Shown here: positions 23,607 to 34,506 of the stretch, in pieces
Position numbering within the stretch: position 1 is the first letter of the stretch
Layout of the letters: every line of letters begins with the position of its first letter
Assembly: GCA_034401135.1 (NCBI GenBank)
Contig: JAWZSP010000003.1
Coordinates: forward strand, 4,092,001-4,156,000
Source of the DNA: Volutella citrinella
Lineage: Eukaryota > Ascomycota > Sordariomycetes > Hypocreales > Nectriaceae
Length of the DNA: 64,000 nt
Reading direction: 5' to 3'
The notes under the pieces: generated by a model
The model's database searches: none
The model's input: the letters and a program-made list of their open reading frames with translations, nothing else
What the model was told of the DNA's origin: nothing
Made by a program: the position numbers and the translations under genes

Positions 23607-23623
23607 GGGGACGGTGTGCAATT

Positions 23624-23698
23624 GGGGGGGGGGGGTGGCCTTTATTGGCGTTATGGAGTGCACATATGTGTGTGTGTGTATGTGTGCGCGTGTGTGTA
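23624..23698. repeat. G-run followed by GT-rich microsatellite in a 3' flank
   Basis: A run of 12 G (23624-23635) is followed 30 bp later by an imperfect (GT)n tract (about 23666-23698). Both lie just downstream of the bS18m stop codon, probably in its 3' UTR. Confidence 0.85.
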
Positions 23699-23828
23699 CG
23701 TCAAGGATTCAATCCTATCAGCGTCATGGTCATGGTCATTATGATTGGTCATGTGTATAACAACTTCGACCTCTACTATGTTTGAGTGTATAGATACATT
23801 GTCTACAATAACATCATTTTGGTACACA

Positions 23829-26263
23829 TCAAGCCTTCATCACTCGCTTCAGCTTGAATTTACAGAGGGACTCCTCCGTCATCCTCTTGCCCTTCTTTTC
23901 CAGCTCTGCCCACTCATTGGGGAATCGCATCTGCGCCCATGACCGGAAGTCTGCTTGCAATTGCTGCCCAGGAAGAGCGTTGTGCGCTATGCCCAGTCTT
24001 GTCTCCGAGTTAGTCGGTTGCAATCGGTTGTGATACGGGTGGGAGATACTCACGTCATTGCATCCGGCTCGGATGCCACCGCCCCTGACATCCTCATGAT
24101 GACATTGCGCACCTCTTGTTCCTGGCCGCTGGCTGCAATGGCGCCAACATAAGAGTTGTAGACTTCCGGGCTCGCCTCCACGTCCATCCTCTCAACCTTC
24201 TTCCAGATGTGTTGCGCAATTTTTGAACCTCCCGGCATCTTCTCCATCGCCCAGAACACAGCCTCGAGACTGGCATAACTCGGACCTTCTCTAGACGACG
24301 TGATTGAGCCCCAATACTCCATCGCCTGGTTTGGCTTGCCGCAACCTGCATGGGCCAAGATCATGGATGTGTACAGCTTGGTGTTGGGCTCGATGGTCAT
24401 GTCCATTTTAAGCATGTTGTGCACCATTTCAAGCGCCTCCGGGTCCGGGTGCTCCGCCAGGCGCTCAAAGAACATGGTGTAGGTCTCCATGCTAGGGTGG
24501 AAATCGCTGTTCCTGTGTTGCCGCATGTGTCCAAAGACGTGCGAGGCCATGTCGGGGCGCTTCCGGTCGAAAAAGACTCCAATGAGCTTGACTCGGCACT
24601 CGACGCTGAGGTCCTGGAAGTATTGCCGCAGAAGCTGGTAGCCAGACCATGCTCGGGAGGTGCTCGTTTCCGGATTGGAGCAGAAGGCGACAAATGCATC
24701 CTGGATTACTTCGCGCTCGGCAGCGCTGTACTTGAAGGCAAAGATGGATAGCATATCCATGACGTCGTAATACTGCTCATTTTCTAGGTATCGGATGCAG
24801 AGCGAGGCAACTGTTGCTGATTCCAGAATAATCTGGCTTTCTTCGGTTTGCTCGATAATCTGGCTCATCAGCTTGAAGTCTGGGACCTTTTGCGATGCCA
24901 AGGTCACAAGGTATTGGTTCAGGAGGCGTCCAAACTCCCACCAAAGGTCCGGGTTGGCTTGCCAAGGCTCGTAGCTCAAGACCTTCTTGTACGCAGTGTG
25001 CACGCCAGGCAAGTAGCCGGCATCCAGCCTCAGTGCCAGGAGCATGAGATACGTCTCTCCATCCATCTTCAACCCATGCTCCGCGGCCAGTTCCAGAATT
25101 TCCTCGGCCCATGACGACTTCTTCATCTTTGCCGCAATATGGAGCAGGGCATTGATTGAACCTGTATCCGGGGGGATGGTGCGCCCTTCGTGAGACATGT
25201 GTGTCATTATAGACTCGACTTGGGATAGGCTCTGCCTGATGATCAGGATTGACTGCAGCAGAGCATCCCAGTAAGGCTTCTCGGGCCCTGTCTCTCCCAA
25301 GCTTAGGAAGTGCGGAACAGCCCAGTTCTGCAGCTTGTTGCGAGCAGCAAATGTAGCCACAACGGGATAGAGCTTGGCGGCGCGCTTCCCAGAGACGGTC
25401 GGCTTTTCAAACCACTCCTGTGTTTCTGGGATGCAATTACGCTCAGCAAAGAATTCCGTCACTATCTCCTGGATTTCCACGTCGTAGGCAACGCCATTCG
25501 TCTCTGCAAATTGAGCCAAGGACACGAGCGCATCCTCATGGCCCTCCCTTGCCAGGCCCTGTGCGACAGAGAGCAGCAGGCCCTTCAGCTCGGGACCTTT
25601 CTCGGCCAGTGCCGTAGTCTCAGGCCAGCTTTCGTAAAGCATGCCAGCAGCTTCCTTGGCGCCGCCATATTGGCAAATGGTCATGATGTAGAGCCGGCGT
25701 ATGTCGTCGATGCTACCTGTCTTGCTCTTCTCCTGGACTTGTCCGAGGGAGGAATAAAGGCTTTGGGCGAATTCAAGATGCTCGGGCGTCCTTTCACGGG
25801 GTCTTAACGTCTGCAAGACTTCTAAAGATTTGCGAATGTCGACAGAGTGTAGTTCATAGTCTCTCGGCAGGTCGGGGATTTCGGATGGTTTGACAAGGTA
25901 CTCGAAGAGTCGCCGGCATTGGACGGCTTGTGTCGCATTCAACGGAGTTCGGCTCACAAGTTTTGACTTGAAAAATGATCTCCAGGCGAGAGCCAGTTCT
26001 TTGTAGGGCGGCGGGCGCAGGTTGTCGAGCATCCTACTCCTCCAAACCATAATGTTCATCCATCCCGGCTCGAACTCGGGTTGGCGAATCTCTCGCGGAG
26101 CCTTCTGGAAAAGGCCATCGAATATCGTCCGGTAGGCTGGAGCGTGGATTATGGGCACGGGAAGCCGCCGTCGGAGGGTGGGTGAGGAATATGAAGCACA
26201 TGACGGCGCGCGCGACTGTAGGAGGACCCGGCGGGTGACATGTCGGGCCAAGTGCGCCCTCAT
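23829..26263 (-). CDS. CIA84: Mitochondrial complex I assembly factor CIA84 (PPR-type)
   Basis: Two exons, 26263-24054 and 23997-23829, joined at ...DAM|T|LGIAH, give 792 residues, close to the 84-kDa Neurospora protein that named the family. I start at MRAHLARHVTRRVLLQSR, an amphipathic Arg-rich presequence. The frame stays open for another 444 bp upstream, but that part is unlike the family. The body is made of helical repeats of the pentatricopeptide type, for example the segments around SINALLHIAAKM, ETYTMFFERLAEH and TKLYTSMILAHAG. In Neurospora CIA84 binds an intermediate of the membrane arm of NADH:ubiquinone oxidoreductase and is needed for its assembly, acting in the matrix. The 3' intron contains an AACTCGG/CTAACTC branch region. 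Confidence 0.88.
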
Positions 26264-27123
26264 GATGAAATATTCTATGACAAGACGGTCCTTGTAAAGG
26301 GTCAGCACGACACACGGCGGCGTTGAGGTGTTGATTGGCCGTACAGAAGCATGATTGGGGCGGGGCGGGCCCGGAATGGCTGTAGTGGAAGATTGAAGCT
26401 CGACGAAGCTGGGCCTTGACGCTCCAATTGCCAATGCCGCGTTGGATTTTCCGAGTTGAACGCGGGTGCTTGATCCGCCGATATTTACCCGCCCGGCCGG
26501 TTCGGGCCCGCGCCCCAGTGACCTCCGGGCTGCATCCCGATCCCGCATTATCATACCGGACAGTCCAATAGCTACAGCTCCCTCCCTGGAGCACCGAACC
26601 AATTGAACCCAGCCTCTTTCGGGTATTGCGGCCTTATGCACTCCGAATATTATCGCACTATCTTGTTGACTCATCGACATCCGCCGGAAGGGCGTGCATA
26701 ATGACAAAACCGCGAGACCGGATCAGTGGCACCTCGGCGGGTTCAGCTAGTCAAGTTACGTCTGACAATACCTTACGCCCTCAATTGAATAGCTGAGACA
26801 GCATCCATGGGACATGCTTTTTCTGCTATCCTCGGCGTTAGGAGTTAATCCTTCAGTCTACGACAAAGTCGCGCCATTCGCACCAGGAACAGTTGCCGTA
26901 AATCGTCCCCGTTCGACCCCACCAATGCGGGGTCTCACTCCTTGGACTCAATTCGCAGTACATGCATGCCCACCTTAGCGCCACCATGATCTCTCGTCAT
27001 GGAGTTTATGTCATTCATCTCCGCACTCTCCATTTCAAACCACATACTTAAAGGCCATCACTCCCACAGTTGGCCATTCTAGACCCATATCCAGTTCCAA
27101 CCCCGCTTCACACATCATCCACC
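26264..27123. promoter_or_regulatory. Divergent intergenic region, CIA84 and aldo-keto reductase
   Basis: Starts of CIA84 (minus) and the aldo-keto reductase (plus) face away from each other, so this holds both promoters. The 444 bp next to CIA84 remain open in the CIA84 frame. A TTACGTCT sequence near 26756 resembles an ATF/CREB-type site but is a single weak match. Confidence 0.45.
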
Positions 27124-28238
27124 ATGCCTCTCATCGCTCAGAATCCCACGGACCGCATCATCCTGGGTCTCATGACCTTTGGGCCCTCGTCGGAAACGGC
27201 GGGTGGTAAGATCACGGACCCAGCTGAGTTCAATGAGATTCTAGATCTGTTCCAGAGCCGAGGCTACAACGAGGTCGACACAGCCCGCGTATATGTGGGA
27301 GGCAAACAGGAGGCCTTTACGCGTGAAGCTAAGTGGAAGGAGAGGGGCTTGACGCTTGCGACAAAGGTCAAGTATCCTGGGAACCATGGCGATAACACGG
27401 CTGAAAAGGTATTCGAGTCAGTCGAGACCAGTCTCAAGGACCTTGGGACGGACACAGTCGATGTAAGTCAGAGGTCCATGCATGCCAAGACGATGCATAA
27501 GTGATTGACCTGAGTTACTAGTTGCTCTACCTCCACCGGCCTGACCGGGGTACTCCCTTCGCTGAGACCCTCGAGGCTATGGACAAGCTCCACAAGGCTG
27601 GCAAGTTTATTCGGCTGGGTGTCAGCAACTTTACCGCGTATGAGCTGGCTGAAGTAATGATGATCTGCAAGTACAACAACTGGGTCCGGCCGACGGTGTA
27701 CCAGGGCATGTACAACGTCATCACTCGCAGCATTGACTCGGAGCTGTTCTCGGCCTGTCGTCGCTACGGCCTCGACATTGTCGTGTACAACCCGATTGCA
27801 GGCGGCCTGCTCTCCGGCAAGATCAAGTCGCGCGACCTTGTTCCCGAGACGGGCCGCTTCTCCGACAAGGGCTCGTCGGGCGGCAACTACCGCGACCGGT
27901 ACTTTCGGGACAGCACGTTCCAGGCGCTGCGGACTATTGAGCAGGCGACGGAGAAGCATGGCCTGCCCATGGTGGAGACGGCGCTGCGGTGGATGGTGCA
28001 CCACTCCAAGCTCAAGATCAAGGGCGGCAATGACGGCATCTTGATTGGAGCCTCGAGCAAGGCCCAGCTGGACAGCAACCTGACGGCCTTGGAGAAGGGT
28101 CCTCTTCCTGGAGATGTCGTGGAGGCGCTTGACGAGGCATGGAAGCTGGCCAGAGCTGACACGACCAATTACTGGCATGGCGATCTCGAGTACGGCTACG
28201 ATGCTGCCCGGGTCCTGTTTGGGCCCGAATCCAAGTAG
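27124..28238 (+). CDS. Aldo-keto reductase, AKR7 (aflatoxin aldehyde reductase) type
   Basis: Two exons, 27124-27462 and 27522-28238, give 351 residues. The start MPLIAQNPTDRIILGLMTFG is fixed by the family N-terminus; an upstream in-frame extension from 27070 is ignored. The aldo-keto reductase catalytic tetrad is visible: Asp52 and Tyr57 in EVDTARVY, Lys81 in LATKVKYPG and His118 in LYLHRPD. The C-terminal part contains the NADPH-binding region (GILIGASSKAQLDSNL) and the family ending YWHGDLEYGYDA. AKR7 enzymes reduce aldehydes such as succinic semialdehyde and dialdehydes using NADPH in the cytosol. The physiological substrate cannot be read from the sequence. The gene converges on the dihydropyrimidinase gene, with stop codons 156 bp apart. 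Confidence 0.93.
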
Positions 28239-28394
28239 AAGAGACGAGGAAGGAATTTGACAACGAATCACTGACCTGTATGCGCCGAGGAAGATACCAA
28301 CCTCAATCAGTATGTGAATCAAAATATACCCAATGACAACGCTCGCCCCAGCTCAACTTGACCTGTGCACAATACTCCAAGCAGCAGAGGTATA

Positions 28395-30013
28395 CTAAAA
28401 CTGCTCAACATCCCACTCTGGCTGCTCCTCGCAGAATACACTGCGGCCGCGGTGCACAAACTGACCATAGCCCTTTTGGCCGACCAGGCCGCCATTATCC
28501 CTATCCCAAACCACCTCTCCCCGAAGCAGCGTATACCGCGGCCACTGCGAGACCTCCTTGCCTTGGTACGGCGTATAGTCGACATCGTGATGCAAAGCGT
28601 CGTTGGTGATTGGGAAGGGCTCCAGCGAAGGGTACCATATCACGAGGTCTGCATCCGACACGCCCGGCAATAAAGCTCCCTTTTGCGGGTACAGCCCGTA
28701 TAGCTTGGCCGGGTTCGCGCTCGTCACTTCGACAAACTTCTGCGGCGTGAGACGGTTCGCGCTCAGCACCAGCGGCAGCCGTGTCTCTACCCCGGGACAC
28801 CCGTTGGGGATGTATCGGAAGCGGCCGAGGGGCGCGTCGTCGCTTATGGCCGATTTCTTGCCAATATCGGCGTCGTCGAAGTGGAATGCGCAGTGGTCCG
28901 ACGAGAGGATGGTGAAGGTCCCGTTCTGGAGCCCGCGCCAGATGGCATCTTGATCGTGGACGCCGTCCCTCGGGGGCGGAGAGCAGACGCACTTTGCGCC
29001 CTCGAAGCCCGGGCGGTCAAGGTCCTCGCGGGACAGGAGCAGATATTGCGGGCACGTCTCCGCGTACACGGGGAGGCCGCTCGTCTGCGCGCTGCGGATC
29101 GTGGCCGCGGCAGCCGGCGCAGAGACGTGGACGATCAGGATTGGGGCGCCGATGAGTTGGCCCAGGCTGATGGCGCGGTTCGTCGCCTCAGACTCGAGCA
29201 GCGGGGGTCGCGAGGTGGCGTGGTACTTGGGCGCGAGGAGTTGACGGCTTTCGAGCTGGTCCGTCATCCAGTTGAGCATGTCGCCGTTCTCGGCGTGGAT
29301 CATGGTGGTGATGCCGTATCTGCGGGAGTGGAGAAGCACGTCGAGGATCTGGTTGTCGCGGAGCTGCAGGGCTTCGTACGTCATGTAGATCTTGACGGAC
29401 GAGATGCCGCGCTCGCGAAGGATGCCAAACTCGCCGAGGGCCTGGGGGCTCGGGTTTGCGAGGATCATGTGCAAAGAGTAGTCGCAGTACGTAACACCGG
29501 CGGCCTTTTCCTGGGCCAACTCCAAGGCCGGGAGGACAGAGGCATCTGCCTTCGTCTGTGGTGCAAATGCGATGATGGTGGTTGTGCCGCCAGCAATAGC
29601 AGATCGTGTGCCTTGAGCAGCTCGGGTTAGCCATGTAATGCAATCCCGTCTTGGAGTTGCCACTGGGATGTACGGTATTTACATACCCGACTCAAAGTCA
29701 TCGGCAGATTTCCCTTTTCCGAATAGCTCGGGCTCAGCAAGATGAACATGGGCATCTACACCACCAGGCTGTCGATTGGTTAGCTAGGAACTGACTTGCC
29801 TAACATGTGTGCGGAAGTGCTTTTGTGTACCATGACAAGGGCCCCCTCGGCATCAATGACACGGGCTGCATCTTCACTATTGAGAGTTAGTGCCGGTGCC
29901 AGCAAGGCAATTTTACCATCCTTGATGGCAATGTCATAGCGGCCAATGTCCGAGGCCGTGACGACTGTCCCGTTGGTCACGACACAATCAAATCGATGCT
30001 GTGGGGATTTCAT
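28395..30013 (-). CDS. Dihydropyrimidinase (hydantoinase family)
   Basis: Three exons, 30013-29831, 29768-29687 and 29611-28395, give 493 residues. The first intron uses a GTACAC donor. Start MKSPQHRFDCVVTNG is chosen because the family begins just before the VVTNGTVVTASD strand; the frame is open further up to 30160. Metal and catalytic residues are all visible: His68 and His70 (DAHVH), carbamylated Lys162 (SSVKIYMTYE), His194 (MIHAENGDM), His250 (LIVHVSA) and Asp327 (ILSSDHCAF), with the ETCPQYLLL family signature. The enzyme opens the ring of dihydrouracil and dihydrothymine in reductive pyrimidine breakdown, releasing nitrogen. Allantoinase is less likely because the HAENGDM and ETCPQYL contexts are of dihydropyrimidinase type. 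Four HGATAR motifs upstream fit nitrogen regulation. Confidence 0.93.
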
Positions 30014-30557
30014 TGCTAGCAATTGAATATTAGGCCAAGAACTGGTAATACTCTCGAGACCTTCAGTTGTCCATTGAACGGGCTCTGTTGTGCTTAAAAC
30101 ATGCACCCAGTTGATGGTTCTTATCACGGGCAAGTTGGCGCATAGATAAGCTCCGGGCAAGTCTGGTGTTTATCAGGAACGCTCGTACGATTGGTGGGCA
30201 AGAAGAGTCTCCAGAATGCTTACACCCTGCCCCTGCAGGCACTTGGCCGGTGTATTGAGAGCCCAACTTACAGATGCTTGTGAATTTCCTATCAGGCGAA
30301 TAGAGAGATCCTGACCAGATGCGGCTCGGGTGTCTCAGTAACTGACTAACAAGGCTGGCACAATCCCCGTTACAAACATCTTGCACTCACGCCTTGGAAG
30401 CGTTACCCCGCGCTTGCTTTTGGCAGAGATTCATGTATGTTTTCCAAAGTTGCCAATCTTTTCTTGCACATGTACGTTTGCTACGGCACAGCTTCATCGC
30501 CTTAGTCGCTTAGCATCAATAATTATCCAGTGAGGCCCTGGCATTCACATATCCAAC
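30014..30557. promoter_or_regulatory. Divergent promoter with a GATA-factor motif cluster
   Basis: This 544-bp region separates the starts of dihydropyrimidinase (minus) and the APH-fold kinase (plus). Four HGATAR matches fall within 174 bp: TTATCA at 30121-30126, AGATAA at 30144-30149, TTATCA at 30170-30175 and CTATCA at 30289-30294. AreA/NIT2-type GATA activators bind such sites under nitrogen limitation. Chance predicts about one match per 340 bp on both strands together, so the cluster is suggestive and not proof. Confidence 0.5.
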
Positions 30558-31412
30558 ATGGCACCAGAAAACGTCTGCTCTGCTTGCAGCTGGTCGACCG
30601 CTCGCCAAGACGGCTGTCGCTACCATAGTCGGATTAAACTCTTCTATGGGGTCAGCGATCGCGGTGTCTGGTCGGTGGGATCGAAACTTGTCATCAAAGA
30701 GCGCTCTGCCAGTCCACCAAACTCGGAAGCCGTCAACATATCATTTCTACAAGCGAATACCACAATCCCTGTTGCGCCTATTATCATGACTTGGGACGAA
30801 GACGAACGCAGCTTTTTCGTTTCTGAACGCATCGCTGGGCAACCACTCAACGAGGCCTGGCCTAGCATGTCGACCGAGGATAAGCATCGCGTCGCCAAAC
30901 AGACTTCTTCATACCTCGACCAACTTAGGTCGCTGCACTCGCAGCGTGTTCAGACGGTAGATGAAAGGCCAATTTTCTCGGCCTTTCTCTTCCCTGTCGG
31001 TTATGGTATCCCGCATGGCCCCTTCTCGAGCGACAAGGAGCTCTGGGAAGAGTTTGCCAAGTGCCTCCAGCATGTGCCTGAGTACGCCGTCAAGCGGCTC
31101 TACGAACGCATGCCAACCTGTACCCCTTATACCTTTACCCACGGCGATCTCACAAATGTGAATATCATGGTTGAGAATGGTAACCTCACTGGCATTCTTG
31201 ACTGGGAATCTTCTGGGTACTACCCGGTGTGGTGGGAGTTCGTGTCAGCCGGCATCAGCGGCGAGGAAGACGACAGAGAGTGGAAGGATATTCTGCACCA
31301 GTACATGCCTGCGTTCGATGACGAGCGAGAGTTTTTCCGCGACTATTATTATCTCTCAAGGCACCCAACTATCAACGAGCGCGCAAAGAAACTCCTTCAG
31401 CTGGACTCGTAA
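30558..31412 (+). CDS. APH-family (aminoglycoside phosphotransferase-like) kinase
   Basis: Intronless, 284 residues, start MAPENVCSACSW with context CAACATGG. It has the protein-kinase-like fold of the APH/choline-kinase superfamily. A candidate ATP-binding Lys47 is in KLVIKERS, an FVSERIAGQPLNEAWP hinge follows, the catalytic loop is HGDLTNVN (Asp197, Asn202), and the metal-binding GILDWESSG carries Asp215. The family phosphorylates small molecules, and fungal genomes have tens of such genes with mostly unknown substrates. Antibiotic resistance should not be inferred. Four Cys/His residues near the N-terminus (CSACSW, DGCRYH) resemble a small metal site but are not a known motif. The gene is divergent from dihydropyrimidinase, so it may share its control. 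Confidence 0.85.
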   Translation: MAPENVCSACSWSTARQDGCRYHSRIKLFYGVSDRGVWSVGSKLVIKERSASPPNSEAVNISFLQANTTIPVAPIIMTWDEDERSFFVSERIAGQPLNEAWPSMSTEDKHRVAKQTSSYLDQLRSLHSQRVQTVDERPIFSAFLFPVGYGIPHGPFSSDKELWEEFAKCLQHVPEYAVKRLYERMPTCTPYTFTHGDLTNVNIMVENGNLTGILDWESSGYYPVWWEFVSAGISGEEDDREWKDILHQYMPAFDDEREFFRDYYYLSRHPTINERAKKLLQLDS

Positions 31413-32467
31413 CGACCTTTGGCATGAAGCCTGGGAGAGAATCAGGCACCATGGGCTCGTGTCCTGCGGAAAGCACTGCTTTTTATGTCCTTCCAAGCGG
31501 CTATTCTATATATCCCTACAAAGAGTAGTAGTAGCAGTGGTAGAAGAAGAAACTGGTCTTACCATGACGTCTTCCTAGGCAGACTTCAGTTCCAGACAGC
31601 CAAAAGACTATATAGCAGAGAGCCCATAGTACATGTAACCCGGCAGCCAGTCGTAGAAAAACTGCTACATCCCTTCACAGAGGACGCCTGGTCTTTTGCT
31701 CTTGGTTGCGTGCTCAGCTCGTGTGCCCAGGAGAGCTAACTGCTTCTTGGTAAGATGCAGGTTGGTACCAAACGTGACAGAGGAGCAGGTGCGTTACAAC
31801 GGGCAGGTCCTGATAGCATGAGATACGAATGATGTCGAATCCAACACCACTGCGGCCTATGGATGGCCTGCTGCAAGTTAAACGGCCGCCTGAGCCTCTG
31901 AACCGGCGCTGTGTGTGTGGCGTCACTTGACCCGTGGGAGGGTGTCCCCCACGTTCGGCGCACCGGACGCCTGAGTCGCCAGAAGCGGCATGTGCCAGAG
32001 TCATGGTGTCCACTTGTCTCGTCGGTGGTTGCGATGGCTGGAAAGCATCACAGCGCCGCCGTCTTGGGCCCCAAAGTTTAATGCTGGCCACTCAAGAGCG
32101 CTGTAATTAAGGGTGTCGCCGCTGGGCCTGTCTCTGAGCCCCCTGATTCCGGCCCTGGGCTTCAGCTCCTGCGGCACCCCACCCGTCCATCGAAACTCCC
32201 CGGAAGACCCCCACAGCCACCAGACCCTCTAATTACCCTGGCAAGCCTGGTAATCCATGAGGGACCCCGGACCAGTCCAATTGAATGGTCCGCGACACCC
32301 GCGCCAGCAGCTTGCACGCGACGACCTATCCTCACCACCACTAATCGTCATCCGAGCCACTACCAAATCCGGGCCAACAAAAAGACGACGTTATCCCCGG
32401 CTGGTCCCCGCCTGCGCCTCTTCGAACTTCCTTGGCCGTCCCACCGTCCTCGTCCTCGTCCTCTCGT
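31413..32467. other. Intergenic upstream of the EamA-type transporter gene
   Basis: Holds the 3' UTR of the APH-fold gene and the promoter and leader of the transporter gene. Small frames on both strands lack recognisable content. CA-rich sequence before 32468 fits a 5' UTR. Confidence 0.55.
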
Positions 32468-34195
32468 ATGCCTCGACAGCCCCGCGACGAGCAACAGGTC
32501 CATCTTCTCTTTGACAACGACGACCTCTCAAACGACGACAACCGATCCGACGCCGACGACGACACCAACACCAACACCACATGCACTCGCGAGCCTCAGG
32601 CCATCGCCAGACAAAGCAAGGTTGGCGCCCGCGGCACCAACACCAGCCTTGCGAGCGCCGCTTCCGCTCGTAACGGGACAGGAACAGACCCCAAGGCCGT
32701 CAACGCCAGCGGAAGAGGCCACGACACCCGCCCGCGCAGTCGAGACTGGCTCGAGCTGGACGACATGGATCCCACCAGCTCCCGGCGGCCGCCGTTCCTC
32801 CGCCATCAAGATGGCCGCTCCGGCACGCCGCTCCTGGCCAAGGCTGGCGAAGACGAGGAGCGCGGCCGCGCCGGCTACGACGACCAGAGCAGCCCCGACA
32901 ACGAGAACGCCTCGACACCGCTGAGCCGGACTTCGAGGAGCCTGTCCAGCAGCCCCTTCCGCCGTGAGATGGCCGAGAGGCCCGTCTTCAGCCGCCGCTC
33001 CACGATGCGGAGCCGCAGCCCGCGCTCCGTGACGGCGGCCGCGGCCGGCGATGCGACGCGCAAGAAGTACACATACGCCGCCTTCTTCCTGGTCGTCAGC
33101 CTCGTCGCCTTCTGCGTCCAGACGGAGCTGAGCGCCTACATCCAGCACGACCTCGGCTGGTCCAAGGCCTACTGCATGATGTACCTCACCCACGGCTCGT
33201 GGATCGTCCTTTGGCCTGTCCAGCTGGGCATCCTGCGCCTACAGAAGCGCGAGGTGCCCTGGTCCGTCTTCTGGAAGCGCCACAAGCACCAGCTCAAGAC
33301 GACGGCCGTCATGATAGAGACCCGGACCCTCGACGTCTTCCACCCCTCCGTCATGCACCGCGCCCACCCGATTCGATACATGGTGCGCTTCACCACCATC
33401 ATCACCTGCTCCTTGACCGTCGCCGGCCTCAGCTGGTACGTTGCCGTCAGCCTGACGACCCCCTCGGACCTCACTGCCATCTACAATTGTTCCGCCTTCT
33501 TCGCCTACGTCTTCTCGGTCCCGCTGCTTCGGGAGCCTCTCCGCCTCGACAAGTCTGTGGCGGTGCTGATTGCGATTGCCGGTGTGCTTGTGGTCGCATA
33601 CGGCGACACGAAGCCGGGCGAGCAGGAAGTGGAGGCGGGGAGCCGCTTCATGGGAAACCTAGTCATTGGTGTTGGCTCCGTGCTGTACGGCTTATACGAG
33701 GTCCTGTACAAGCGATACGCCTGTCCTCCCGAGGGCGTCTCCGCCGGCCGCGGTATGATCTTTGCCAACACCTTTGGTTCCTGCATCGGCCTCTTCACCT
33801 TGACCGTCCTCTGGATCCCCCTACCATTGCTTCACTGGACTGGGATTGAGAAGTTCGAGATACCGGAGCTGTCCACGTGCTGGCTGATCATGCTCGCAAC
33901 CCTATCCAACGCCACATTCAGCGGCTCATTCCTCGTTCTCATCTCACTCACTTCTCCCGTCCTCTCCTCCGTCGCTGCACTGTTGACCATTTTCATCGTC
34001 GCCATTGTCGATTGGCTCATTACTGGCGAGCCATTGAGCTTCGCTGCGTTGCTTGGTGGCGCAATGATCATTGTGGCATTCTTGGGATTGACCTGGAGCA
34101 CGTATAGAGAGATGAAAGAACACGAGGCCCACGAGCCCTTGGCGGATTTGTCGGATAGTGACAAGGATGGCGATATCAGCAGCGACGAGGACTGA
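32468..34195 (+). CDS. EamA/DMT-superfamily transporter with long disordered N-terminus
   Basis: Intronless, 575 residues from the first ATG (MPRQPRDEQQVHLLFDNDD). The frame continues upstream without an ATG. About 200 residues of charged, Ser/Arg/Asp-rich disordered sequence precede about ten membrane helices, starting near YAAFFLVVSLVAFCVQ. The two EamA repeats are recognisable, for example IYNCSAFFAYVFSVPLLREP, which is typical of the SLC35F-like group and yeast Yml018c/Thi74. These are organellar or vacuolar membrane proteins whose substrates are mostly unproven. A hydrophilic stretch between helices 2 and 3 contains many Lys/His/Arg residues. The C-terminus is acidic (DLSDSDKDGDISSDED). 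The nucleotide sequence of the N-terminal segment is very GC- and GA-rich. Confidence 0.87.
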   Translation: MPRQPRDEQQVHLLFDNDDLSNDDNRSDADDDTNTNTTCTREPQAIARQSKVGARGTNTSLASAASARNGTGTDPKAVNASGRGHDTRPRSRDWLELDDMDPTSSRRPPFLRHQDGRSGTPLLAKAGEDEERGRAGYDDQSSPDNENASTPLSRTSRSLSSSPFRREMAERPVFSRRSTMRSRSPRSVTAAAAGDATRKKYTYAAFFLVVSLVAFCVQTELSAYIQHDLGWSKAYCMMYLTHGSWIVLWPVQLGILRLQKREVPWSVFWKRHKHQLKTTAVMIETRTLDVFHPSVMHRAHPIRYMVRFTTIITCSLTVAGLSWYVAVSLTTPSDLTAIYNCSAFFAYVFSVPLLREPLRLDKSVAVLIAIAGVLVVAYGDTKPGEQEVEAGSRFMGNLVIGVGSVLYGLYEVLYKRYACPPEGVSAGRGMIFANTFGSCIGLFTLTVLWIPLPLLHWTGIEKFEIPELSTCWLIMLATLSNATFSGSFLVLISLTSPVLSSVAALLTIFIVAIVDWLITGEPLSFAALLGGAMIIVAFLGLTWSTYREMKEHEAHEPLADLSDSDKDGDISSDED

Positions 34196-34506
34196 TGATT
34201 ACATGTTCATCCACAGCTATCGACCTTGTTTTTTAGTACTTTCGTTTAAGCTAGAGTGAGGCCGACTGCATGAGACGACTCTTGCATCGACTTCTTTGCA
34301 TGGAACGGGGAATCTGGCCGCTATTTACAGGCATGCGGTTCGGATCTAAATGGCCAGGTCATTCTTGTTTGACGAAGCAACAACACACCATGTTGCCACT
34401 GGTCTCGGGGTTTTGTTATGCATTTCGAATGTTTTGTTTGGGCTGGTACCGAAAGTAGAGCTTTCAAACCGATGGGCATCCATCATATATAAACGAGACC
34501 AAGGCG
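34196..34506. other. Tail-to-tail intergenic region
   Basis: Convergent 3' ends of the transporter and the second F-box gene. Nothing else seen. Confidence 0.6.

Noticed and set aside
28881..29630. 249-codon plus-strand frame
   Set aside because: Antisense of the dihydropyrimidinase catalytic exon.
30558..31412. Antibiotic-resistance gene
   Set aside because: The APH fold is shared by many fungal small-molecule kinases; nothing indicates aminoglycoside specificity or recent transfer.
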